The translations under genes were made by a program, and so were the position numbers. This document shows positions 1 to 7,885 of a stretch of DNA of 15,679 nt, in pieces. A model generated the notes under the pieces. The model saw only the letters and a list, made by a program, of their open reading frames with translations. It was not told the DNA's origin and did not search any database. Position 1 is the first letter of the stretch. Each line of letters opens with the position of its first letter. The DNA is taken from the NCBI GenBank assembly GCA_034666705.1, contig JAXDLH010000166.1:1-15679 (forward strand), written 5' to 3'. This stretch comes from JAXDLH01 sp034666705. GTDB taxonomy: Bacteria; Chloroflexota; UBA6077; SHYK01.

Positions 1-2217
<2,217 letters not shown>

Positions 2218-2254
2218 ATCGCTGGTTGATCCTCACTGTGTCACGTAGATTGGA

Positions 2255-2282
2255 ATAATACTCATTTATGAGGCTGTGGGAA
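2255..2282 (-). promoter_or_regulatory. Candidate sigma-A promoter for secA
   Basis: Read on the minus strand, a TTCCCA (2282-2277, four of six matches to TTGACA) is followed after 16 nt by TATTAT (2260-2255, five of six to TATAAT). Transcription would start near 2248, leaving a leader of about 30 nt before the secA ATG. The spacer contains an interrupted palindrome, CTCAT-AA-ATGAG, at 2272-2261, overlapping the stop of the upstream gene. The site is AT-rich against a GC-rich background. It is a motif match only; secA could equally be read through from the HDAC gene. Confidence 0.4.
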
Positions 2283-3300
2283 GCCCGTGGATCGCGCAGG
2301 CCTGCGCGATCACGGCCGCTGCCTCGGCTGGTTCCCGGGCGCTCGGGGCTGGGCCTAGCGCGTCGGCGAGGCGTGCCCGGCCGGTGAGCACCGTCCCCGC
2401 AAGGGCCGCGCCCTCGCCAATGACGCGCAGGTCGTAACCGCCTTCGAGCAGGAGCACGAGCCTGCCGCCACAGAGCTCCGCCGCCAGATCGCGGATGCGG
2501 CCCAGGATGCTTGCGTAGCCAGCGTTGCTTAGCTGCATATTGGCCAGGGGATCGGCCCAGTGGGCGTCGAAGCCCAGCGACACCATCACGAGATCCGGCG
2601 CAAATCGACGCAGGCTCGGGACGAGAACCCGCTCCGTAACCTCGAGATAGGTCTCATCCCCGCAGCCTCCCATGAGCGGCACATTGACAGTCGTTCCCTG
2701 GCCGTCATCCGTCCCGATCTCCTGCAATCGCCCGGTCCCCGGGTAGAACGGGAACTGGTGCGTCGAGTAGTACAGCACCTCGGGCGCATCCCAGAAAATC
2801 TCCTGGGTCCCGTTGCCATGATGCACGTCGATGTCGAGGATGGCGACCCGCCGGGCCTTTCCCTCGTCCAGTGCCCATCGCGCGGCGACCGCCACTGAAT
2901 TGAAGAGACAAAAGCCCATCGAGCGACCACGCATCGCATGATGACCCGGTGGCCGGACGACGACGAATGCGTTGTCCTGCCGCCCCGCCAGCACGTCGTC
3001 GACTGCCTGGAGCGTGCCACCCGCGGCGAGCAGTGCTGCCTCGTAGGAGGCCGGGACGACGAAGGTGTCCGGATCGACCCAACCACCCCCGGTGGCCGCG
3101 AACTCGGCGATCCCGCGGACCAATCGTTCCTCATGAACTCGCCCGATCAACTCCGGCGCTGCGGGACGGATCTCTGGCCAGTCATACTCGTCCTCATTGC
3201 GCCGCAACGCAGTCAGGGCCGCAGCCATGCGCTCCGGCCGCTCGGGGTGCCCGGCAGAAACGTGCTCGAGACAGCGCGGATCAGAGTAGATCCCGGTCAC
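2266..3300 (-). CDS. Class II histone deacetylase-like / acetylpolyamine amidohydrolase family protein
   Basis: This is a zinc-dependent amidohydrolase of the arginase/deacetylase fold. Bacterial members remove acetyl groups from lysines, polyamines or other small amides, and the substrate here cannot be told from sequence. With the GTG at 3300 the protein is 344 residues. It shows GHPERPERM at 18-25, the active-site His pair in RPPGHHA (His120, His121), zinc ligands Asp158 and His160 in DIDVHHGNGT and Asp245 in SLGFDAH, and the transition-state Tyr289 in EGGYD, so it looks catalytically complete. I chose GTG 3300 because GAGGAGG lies four nt upstream and the family homology starts there. An upstream GTG at 3375 in the same frame would add 25 unconserved residues with no ribosome-binding site, and its codons overlap a strong hairpin. 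The gene sits between ftsH and secA; no functional link is evident. Confidence 0.9.
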   Translation of the reverse strand: MTGIYSDPRCLEHVSAGHPERPERMAAALTALRRNEDEYDWPEIRPAAPELIGRVHEERLVRGIAEFAATGGGWVDPDTFVVPASYEAALLAAGGTLQAVDDVLAGRQDNAFVVVRPPGHHAMRGRSMGFCLFNSVAVAARWALDEGKARRVAILDIDVHHGNGTQEIFWDAPEVLYYSTHQFPFYPGTGRLQEIGTDDGQGTTVNVPLMGGCGDETYLEVTERVLVPSLRRFAPDLVMVSLGFDAHWADPLANMQLSNAGYASILGRIRDLAAELCGGRLVLLLEGGYDLRVIGEGAALAGTVLTGRARLADALGPAPSAREPAEAAAVIAQACAIHGLPTAS

Positions 3301-3323
3301 CCTGCCTCCTCGCTCGCACTCAC

Positions 3324-3389
3324 ACCGAAGCCCGCCGGTCCCTTCTGCTCCAATCGACGGAGCGTCGCAGGACACGTGCGGGCTTCGGT
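3324..3389 (-). promoter_or_regulatory. Long stem-loop in the leader of the HDAC-family gene
   Basis: A perfect 12-bp inverted repeat, ACCGAAGCCCGC (minus strand 3389-3378) and GCGGGCTTCGGT (3335-3324), encloses 42 nt. Inside the loop GCTCC and GGAGC (3363-3359 and 3351-3347) can form a second stem. The element sits between the ftsH stop and the GTG at 3300 and ends 23 nt before that start codon. No T-run follows either arm, so it is not a standard intrinsic terminator. It could be an mRNA stability or regulatory structure, or a factor-dependent ftsH terminator. Confidence 0.5.
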
Positions 3390-3430
3390 AGCCGATAGCC
3401 TCATTGTTGCCTTGCGGCGACGCACTTGGT

Positions 3431-5371
3431 TTAGGGCAGCCCAGGACCGGGCGCGAAGCGCGGCCGCGCCTGCTGCACCGGCTTCTCCGCGCGCTCCGCA
3501 GGCGCGGCTGGCGGCGCAGGCGGGGTCGGCACCGGCAGCGGATCCTCGATGGGCAGGCCGTTGAACACGCGCTCTAGGCCCTCACCTTCGAGCGTCTCGC
3601 GCTTGATCAGCTCATCCGACAGGAGATCGAGGATGTGGCGGTTCTCCTGCAGGATGCCCATTGCGGCATCGTGCGCATTCTCGATCATGCGGGCAAGCTC
3701 TTCGTCGATCGCCTCGGCGGTCTTCTCGCTGTAGTTCTTCTGCTCGCTGATCTCCCGACCCAGGAAGATCATCTCCTCCTTGTGCCCGAACGTGCGGGGC
3801 CCAAGGATGTCGCTCATCCCGTACTCGCAGATCATCTTCCGCGCCAGATTCGTTGCCTGCTCCAGGTCATTCTGAGCACCCGTGCTCATCTCGCCGAACA
3901 CGAGCTTTTCCGCACAGTGGCCGCCGAGCGAGGCGGCGATGCGGTCCTCGAACTGCGATCGCGTCCACAGGCTGCGATCCTCAGAGGGCAGGAAGCGTGT
4001 ATAGCCACCCATCATGCCGTGGGCGATGATCGTGATCTTGTGTACTGGATCGTGGTTCTTCAGGAAGCGGCCGACCACCGCATGGCCCGCCTCGTGATAC
4101 GCAGTCCGCGTTTTTTCCGCCTCGGAGATCAGTCGCGACTTGCGCTCGGGGCCGGCGATGACGCGATCGATCGCGTCCTCCATCTCAGCCATCCCGATGG
4201 TCGGCTTATTGCGCCGTGCCGCCAGGATCGCAGCCTCGTTGATCAGATTCGCGAGGTCGGCGCCCGAGAAGCCTGGCGTCTGCTTGGCCAGCACGTCGAC
4301 ATCTACACTGTTATCCAGCGGCTTGCCGCGGGTATGGACGTCGAGCACGGCCCGGCGGCCCAGGATATCCGGCGCTGGCAGCACGACGTGACGATCGAAG
4401 CGGCCTGGCCGCAGCAGTGCGGGGTCAAGCACGTCAGGGCGGTTCGTCGCGGCGATCACGATGACGTTCGTGTTGCCGTCGAACCCATCCATCTCCACCA
4501 GGATCTGGTTCAGCGTCTGCTCACGCTCGTCGTGACTGCCGCCGAGTCCAGCACCCCGCTGGCGACCGACGGCGTCGATCTCATCCACGAAGATGATGCA
4601 TGGCGAATTGCGCTTGGCCTGGTCGAACAGGTCCCGCACGCGCGACGCGCCGACACCGACGAACATCTCCACGAATTCAGAGCCGCTGATGCTGAAGAAT
4701 GGCACGCCCGCTTCACCTGCGACCGCGCGGGACATCAGCGTCTTGCCCGTGCCTGGGGGGCCGACGAGCAGCACCCCCTTCGGGATGCGAGCTCCGAGGG
4801 CGGCAAACTTCTCAGGGAATTTCAGGAACTCGACAACCTCACGCAGCTCCTGCTTCGCCTCGTCCACGCCCGCCACGTCGGCGAAGGTGACACTCGGCTT
4901 ATTCGCCATGAACATGCGCGCCCGGCTCTTGCCGAAGGAAAGCGCTTGATTGTTGGAGCCCTGGGCCTGGCGCATCATGAAGAGCAGTACGCCGCCGAAG
5001 AACACGAGCGGCAGCAGATTCACCAGCAGGCCAAGCCAGTTCACAAACTGTGGCGGATCTGCGACCTGAATCTGCACATTGTCGAGCTGCTCGGGCAAAA
5101 CACCGTAATCACGCAACTGCTGGGTGAGCGTGCCGCCCGGATCTTTCCGAGACGTCGCCTTCGTCTTATCGGCATAGACGATCTGCAGGCGGTCATCACT
5201 TACCTGGATCTGCCGAATATTGCCATCCTTCACGCCGGCCGCAACCTGGCTCATAGCGATCTGGTGGTTGTCATTATTGCCGTTATTCGGGAACGCGGTG
5301 AAGAATAGCGCTACCACTGCCACAAGCAGAATCAGGTAGACGAAGCTATTCCGCAACCATTTGCTGTCCAT
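3431..5371 (-). CDS. ftsH: ATP-dependent zinc metalloprotease FtsH
   Basis: FtsH is a membrane-anchored hexameric AAA+ protease that degrades damaged membrane proteins and selected regulators. The 646-residue product has transmembrane helix 1 at about 8-27, an extracytoplasmic domain to about 105, helix 2 at about 110-133, Walker A GPPGTGKT at 204-211, the pore motif FVGVG at 237-241, Walker B IIFVDEID at 259-266, the second region of homology with RPGRFD at 321-326, the zinc motif HEAGH at 426-430 and the likely third zinc ligand Asp502. It ends in a Pro/Ala-rich tail from about 610. All catalytic residues are present and the length is normal. The ATG at 5371 is preceded by AGGAGG at a 6-nt spacing, an excellent start. 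It appears to have its own promoter between divIC and itself. Confidence 0.98.
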   Translation of the reverse strand: MDSKWLRNSFVYLILLVAVVALFFTAFPNNGNNDNHQIAMSQVAAGVKDGNIRQIQVSDDRLQIVYADKTKATSRKDPGGTLTQQLRDYGVLPEQLDNVQIQVADPPQFVNWLGLLVNLLPLVFFGGVLLFMMRQAQGSNNQALSFGKSRARMFMANKPSVTFADVAGVDEAKQELREVVEFLKFPEKFAALGARIPKGVLLVGPPGTGKTLMSRAVAGEAGVPFFSISGSEFVEMFVGVGASRVRDLFDQAKRNSPCIIFVDEIDAVGRQRGAGLGGSHDEREQTLNQILVEMDGFDGNTNVIVIAATNRPDVLDPALLRPGRFDRHVVLPAPDILGRRAVLDVHTRGKPLDNSVDVDVLAKQTPGFSGADLANLINEAAILAARRNKPTIGMAEMEDAIDRVIAGPERKSRLISEAEKTRTAYHEAGHAVVGRFLKNHDPVHKITIIAHGMMGGYTRFLPSEDRSLWTRSQFEDRIAASLGGHCAEKLVFGEMSTGAQNDLEQATNLARKMICEYGMSDILGPRTFGHKEEMIFLGREISEQKNYSEKTAEAIDEELARMIENAHDAAMGILQENRHILDLLSDELIKRETLEGEGLERVFNGLPIEDPLPVPTPPAPPAAPAERAEKPVQQARPRFAPGPGLP

Positions 5372-5384
5372 TGAATTCCTCCTG

Positions 5385-5410
5385 CGGGGACCGCACGACG
5401 CGCGGCCCCG
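5385..5410 (-). promoter_or_regulatory. ftsH leader hairpin abutting the Shine-Dalgarno
   Basis: On the minus strand CGGGGCCGC (5410-5402) pairs with GCGG-t-CCCCG (5394-5385), giving nine base pairs with one bulged T and a 7-nt loop. The stem ends one base before the AGGAGG used by ftsH. It would be a stable GC-rich structure in the predicted 63-nt leader. It does not itself cover the Shine-Dalgarno, so an effect on translation is speculative. Confidence 0.5.
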
Positions 5411-5440
5411 ACTAGATCGCAGGAACCGGACGTTGTCTCG

Positions 5441-5449
5441 ATTATATCA
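5441..5449 (-). promoter_or_regulatory. Extended -10 promoter of ftsH
   Basis: The minus strand reads TGATATAAT, a perfect TGnTATAAT extended -10 element, with the hexamer at 5446-5441. No TTGACA-like -35 is present at 16 to 18 nt, which is acceptable for extended -10 promoters. Transcription would start near 5434, leaving about 63 nt of leader before the ftsH ATG at 5371. The position between the divIC stop and ftsH fits a new transcription unit. Confidence 0.6.
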
Positions 5450-5450
5450 A

Positions 5451-5473
5451 ACCGTCTTGCGATCTTAGACGGT
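5451..5473 (-). promoter_or_regulatory. Operator-like inverted repeat over the ftsH -35 region
   Basis: Two perfect 7-bp arms, ACCGTCT and AGACGGT, are separated by 9 nt. The element starts 4 bp upstream of the ftsH -10 hexamer and covers roughly -17 to -39 relative to the predicted transcription start, where a repressor or class II activator would bind. The 9-bp spacer recalls the layout of the HrcA site CIRCE (TTAGCACTC-N9-GAGTGCTAA), but the arm sequence is different. It could also fold as a weak hairpin ending the upstream transcript, although the following TTGATAT is not a proper T-run. Confidence 0.45.
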
Positions 5474-5488
5474 ACGAATCAGCCATGA

Positions 5489-5536
5489 ATGTGGACTCAT
5501 ACCGATCTTATGGCGCATGTGTGACCGAGTCCACAT
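5489..5536 (-). repeat. 10-bp inverted repeat spanning the divIC stop codon
   Basis: On the minus strand ATGTGGACTC (5536-5527), inside the last codons of the divIC-like gene, is perfectly complementary to GAGTCCACAT (5498-5489) beyond its TAA. The loop is 28 nt and no T-run follows. It may be a 3' stabilising structure or a weak terminator for the pyr-divIC transcript. Confidence 0.4.
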
Positions 5537-5906
5537 CGAAAAACAGACGCAACCAGCCGCGCCAATTGGGCTCTGGCCGTGACGTTGGGTCGACGATCTC
5601 GTCGGTCGGCTCCCCGTCTGGCCAGGTGAGCGCGATCGCGTGGTCGCCCGGCTTCACTAACCCCAACTCCTCGCGCGCGATTCGCTCAACATCCTCGTCG
5701 GACCGCCCTCGCGAGAGCTCCGCTTGCAGTTGCAGGTTCTGCGTGCGCAGCGAGATGATCTGCTGATGAACGTCGTCGACTTGCTGGTTATACCGGTATG
5801 CTTGCACCGCTTGCTGACCGGTGATCAGCACCAGATACAAAGAGACGAGCCCTGTGCCGACGGCAAGGGCGCGCCGCGGAAGCTGCCATCGACCTCGGTC
5901 GATCAC
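5508..5906 (-). CDS. DivIC/FtsB/FtsL-family septum formation protein
   Basis: This small bitopic membrane protein resembles DivIC/FtsB, which joins FtsL and FtsQ/DivIB in the divisome complex that activates septal peptidoglycan synthesis. The 132-residue product has a short basic cytoplasmic N-terminus, one membrane segment at about 13-31, a Gln-rich coiled coil at about 36-66, and the conserved IAREELGLVKPGD block at 76-88. A Trp-rich tail (NWRGWLRLFF, 114-123) follows a charged linker. The start is a GTG at 5906 without a clear Shine-Dalgarno; no better in-frame start is visible upstream before the pyrD stop. It lies 72 nt after pyrD and could be the last gene of the pyr transcript. The family is clear, but FtsB versus FtsL versus DivIC cannot be separated by sequence alone. 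Confidence 0.85.
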   Translation of the reverse strand: MIDRGRWQLPRRALAVGTGLVSLYLVLITGQQAVQAYRYNQQVDDVHQQIISLRTQNLQLQAELSRGRSDEDVERIAREELGLVKPGDHAIALTWPDGEPTDEIVDPTSRPEPNWRGWLRLFFDVDSVTHAP

Positions 5907-5933
5907 CGGATGACTCGGTGCAGGCGGCGTGGA

Positions 5934-5959
5934 ATCTCCGCAAACCTCATGGCGGAGAT
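5934..5959 (-). repeat. 8-bp stem-loop between pyrD and divIC
   Basis: On the minus strand ATCTCCGC (5959-5952) and GCGGAGAT (5941-5934) form a perfect 8-bp stem with a 10-nt loop. It fills the centre of the 72-nt gap between the pyrD stop and the divIC GTG. No T-run follows, so it is not a typical intrinsic terminator. It may be a processing or stability element lowering read-through from pyr genes into the division gene. Confidence 0.45.
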
Positions 5960-5978
5960 GATAGCGTGCCGGCGAATG

Positions 5979-6950
5979 TCAGCCGCGGGTCCGGTGCGCC
6001 GTGCCAACCAATTCATGCAACGAGCTGCAGCCATGTGCGGCGATAGCGGCGGGCAACTCATCGACGATCCGCAGCGCGGTGCGCGGCTCGACGAAGGTCA
6101 TCGTCCCGACCTGAATGGCGGACGCGCCGGCAAGGATGAACTCCAGCGCATCCTCGGTCGTCGCGATCCCTCCGAGACCAACGATGGGGATATGCACTGC
6201 CTGACTGACGAGGTAGACCAGCCAGACGGCCATCGGCAGGATGGCGGGGCCCGAGAGGCCGCCCGTGACGTTGGCGAGGATGGGCCGAGCAGTGCGCGTA
6301 TCGATGCGCATTCCGACGAAGGTGTTGATCATCGAGAGGGCATCGGCGCCAGCGTCCTGAGCGGCGAGGGCCACCCCGACGATATCTGCCACCTGGGGCG
6401 AAAGCTTTACCAGGATTGGGAGCCCGGTGCGCTGGCGCACTGCCTCGACGATCGCCGCCGCCGTCCCTGCATCCTCGCCGACGACGCGCCCGCCTTCCCA
6501 CACATTCGGACAGGAGATGTTCAGCTCGATGCCCGCCACGCCGTTCACGCCCTCGAGTTGCTCGGCCATATAGGCGAATTCCTCGACCGTGTCGCCCGCG
6601 ATGTTCGCGATGACGGGTACGTCCCACTGCGCCCAGAGCGGAGCCTTGTCGCTGATAACCTTGTGGATCCCCACGTTCTGCAGACCGATCGCATTCAACA
6701 TCCCCGCCGGCGTCTCGACGACCCGTGGGCCGCGGTTGCCGCGTCGCGGCCGCGCGGTGATGCCTTTCGAGCAGATCGCGCCAAGGCGCTGGATATCGAT
6801 GATGCGCGCATATTCCGTCCCGTAGCCGAACGTCCCGGATGCCACCATGACGGGGTTGCGCAAGACGAGCGGCAGCTTGGCGTTGACGCCGATCTCGACG
6901 GTCACGTCGATTGGGGATGCCGCGACCTCAGTGGATGGCGATGCGACCAT
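5979..6950 (-). CDS. pyrD: Dihydroorotate dehydrogenase class 1B, catalytic subunit
   Basis: PyrD oxidises dihydroorotate to orotate with bound FMN, the fourth step of UMP synthesis. In class 1B enzymes electrons pass to NAD+ through the PyrK partner. The 323-residue protein has the family start LPLVLRNPVMVASGTFGYG, the substrate block SKGIT and NAIGLQN, the catalytic Cys147 in NISCPN (Cys marks class 1; class 2 uses Ser), Lys182 in VKLSP and the FMN phosphate site GLGGI at 258-262. The ATG at 6950 has GGAGG five nt upstream. The frame is open further upstream to 7151, but that stretch is antiparallel to pyrK coding and shows no family similarity. pyrD overlaps the end of pyrK by 23 nt, with its ribosome-binding site inside pyrK, which implies translational coupling and matched subunit amounts. 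Confidence 0.96.
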   Translation of the reverse strand: MVASPSTEVAASPIDVTVEIGVNAKLPLVLRNPVMVASGTFGYGTEYARIIDIQRLGAICSKGITARPRRGNRGPRVVETPAGMLNAIGLQNVGIHKVISDKAPLWAQWDVPVIANIAGDTVEEFAYMAEQLEGVNGVAGIELNISCPNVWEGGRVVGEDAGTAAAIVEAVRQRTGLPILVKLSPQVADIVGVALAAQDAGADALSMINTFVGMRIDTRTARPILANVTGGLSGPAILPMAVWLVYLVSQAVHIPIVGLGGIATTEDALEFILAGASAIQVGTMTFVEPRTALRIVDELPAAIAAHGCSSLHELVGTAHRTRG

Positions 6951-7740
6951 TTGGCCCTCCCAGCCGCAGCGCCTCATCACGCCACACGATCTTGTGGATG
7001 TCGAACACCGGCCCCTCAGTACATACGCGCAGAGGCCCTCGGGTCGTCTCGATGCAACAGCCAAGGCACACGCCCATCGCGCACCCCATCCGCTCCTCCA
7101 TGGCGACCTGGGCCGGCTTGCGCGGCGCCTCCGAGCGCAGGATGCGAGCAAGCGCCGCCATCATCGGGAGCGGGCCGCATGCGTAAATCGCATCTGCCCA
7201 GGCAACCCGTTCCGGCACCAGGTCCGTCACGAAGCCGTGGTGGCCGGCGGAGCCATCGTCGGTGGCAACGAGGTATTCGACTTCGGCAGGCAGCTCGCGC
7301 GGTGGAAAGACAAGCGCTGCAGTGCCGGCCCCAACCGCGAGTGCGACGCTCGCCCCTTTCGCAATTGCCCGCTCGGCGAGACCGACGAGGGGCGCGACAC
7401 CGTAGCCACCGCCGACCATGAGCAAGTTACGAGCGCGTGGGTCGAGACGAAACCCGTGGCCGAGTGGCCCCAGGCAGTCCAGCTCATCGCCGGTCTCGGC
7501 ACGCACGAGCCGCGCCGAGCCCTCACCCACGTCGCGAATCATGAGCTGGATCGTGTCTCCCTCGGTGCGGTAGACGCTCATCGGACGCCGCACGAGCGGC
7601 GCCGCGCCATCGCTGCAGCGAATGTGGAGGAACTGGCCCGGCGAGGCAGCGCGCGCCTGCTTCGCGGCACGCAGCGTCAGCACGTTGGTCGCCGGCATGA
7701 TGATCTCGTTTTCCACGACGGTCGCAGTAAACAGATTCAT
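6928..7740 (-). CDS. pyrK: Dihydroorotate dehydrogenase electron transfer subunit
   Basis: PyrK carries FAD and a 2Fe-2S cluster and moves electrons from the PyrD FMN to NAD+. The 270-residue product has a ferredoxin-reductase-like FAD domain (RRPMSVY at 51-57), a nucleotide-binding GGGYGVAPL at 110-118, ACGP at 187-190, and cluster cysteines 220, 225, 228 and 240 in GCAMGVCLGC and RVCTEG. The spacing C-x4-C-x2-C-x11-C matches PyrK proteins. The ATG at 7740 has GAGG about 9 nt upstream. Unlike the other operon junctions, the gap from carB is 145 nt and contains a tandem duplication. The ATG overlaps the stop of a 25-codon mini-ORF by ATGA. With pyrD downstream this makes a complete class 1B enzyme. 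Confidence 0.95.
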   Translation of the reverse strand: MNLFTATVVENEIIMPATNVLTLRAAKQARAASPGQFLHIRCSDGAAPLVRRPMSVYRTEGDTIQLMIRDVGEGSARLVRAETGDELDCLGPLGHGFRLDPRARNLLMVGGGYGVAPLVGLAERAIAKGASVALAVGAGTAALVFPPRELPAEVEYLVATDDGSAGHHGFVTDLVPERVAWADAIYACGPLPMMAALARILRSEAPRKPAQVAMEERMGCAMGVCLGCCIETTRGPLRVCTEGPVFDIHKIVWRDEALRLGGPNGRIAIH

Positions 7741-7874
7741 GCCTGAACCTCGGCGCGGCAGCTTACGACGCGATTACGAGTGCGAGATTCGGGCAGGCGA
7801 ATGAAGAGGTTCACGCCTGAACCTCGGTGCGGCGGCCTACGATTCCGTCGCGAGCGCGAGAGCGGGGCCATCGT
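7727..7874 (-). repeat. Two-unit 74-bp tandem duplication copying the pyrK start region
   Basis: Units 7727-7800 and 7801-7874 are adjacent and align without gaps at a 74-bp offset. Over the best 60 bases I count about 45 identities. The strongest block is CCGAGGTTCAGGC, identical in both, which is the Shine-Dalgarno and spacer in front of ATG (7740) in one copy and GTG (7814) in the other. Each copy also starts the same peptide, M/V-N-L-F. The divergence suggests an old duplication that retained the ribosome-binding site. Confidence 0.85.
7737..7814 (-). CDS. Putative 25-residue leader peptide coupled to pyrK
   Basis: A GTG at 7814 opens a 25-codon frame that begins VNLFIRLPES and ends RAEVQA. 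Its TGA (7739-7737) overlaps the pyrK ATG as ATGA. It is preceded by the duplicated Shine-Dalgarno CCGAGG at the same spacing as pyrK has. The first residues copy the pyrK N-terminus (MNLFT), and the remainder is translated duplicated spacer, rich in Arg. It looks like a by-product of the duplication that places an extra initiation site in front of pyrK and may couple translation across the gap. Expression is unproven; it could be a neutral relic. Confidence 0.45.
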   Translation of the reverse strand: MNLFIRLPESRTRNRVVSCRAEVQA

Positions 7875-7885
7875 AAAGAAGCAGC

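Noticed and set aside
3301..3375. Longer HDAC-family protein from GTG 3375
   Set aside because: No ribosome-binding site there, unconserved sequence, and the codons fall in a hairpin; GTG 3300 has GAGGAGG.
5950..5983. Possible promoter for divIC: CTGACA followed by TATCAT on the minus strand
   Set aside because: Each box matches five of six, but the spacing is only 13 nt, too short for a sigma-A promoter.
6951..7151. Upstream extension of the pyrD frame by 67 codons
   Set aside because: It is Arg/Ala/Ser-rich shadow inside pyrK; ATG 6950 has GGAGG and gives the normal length.
3635..7421. Long plus-strand frames opposite ftsH and pyrD/pyrK
   Set aside because: Same explanation: antisense shadows of conserved genes with strong third-position GC bias. 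The one at 5724-7421 even crosses several gene boundaries.
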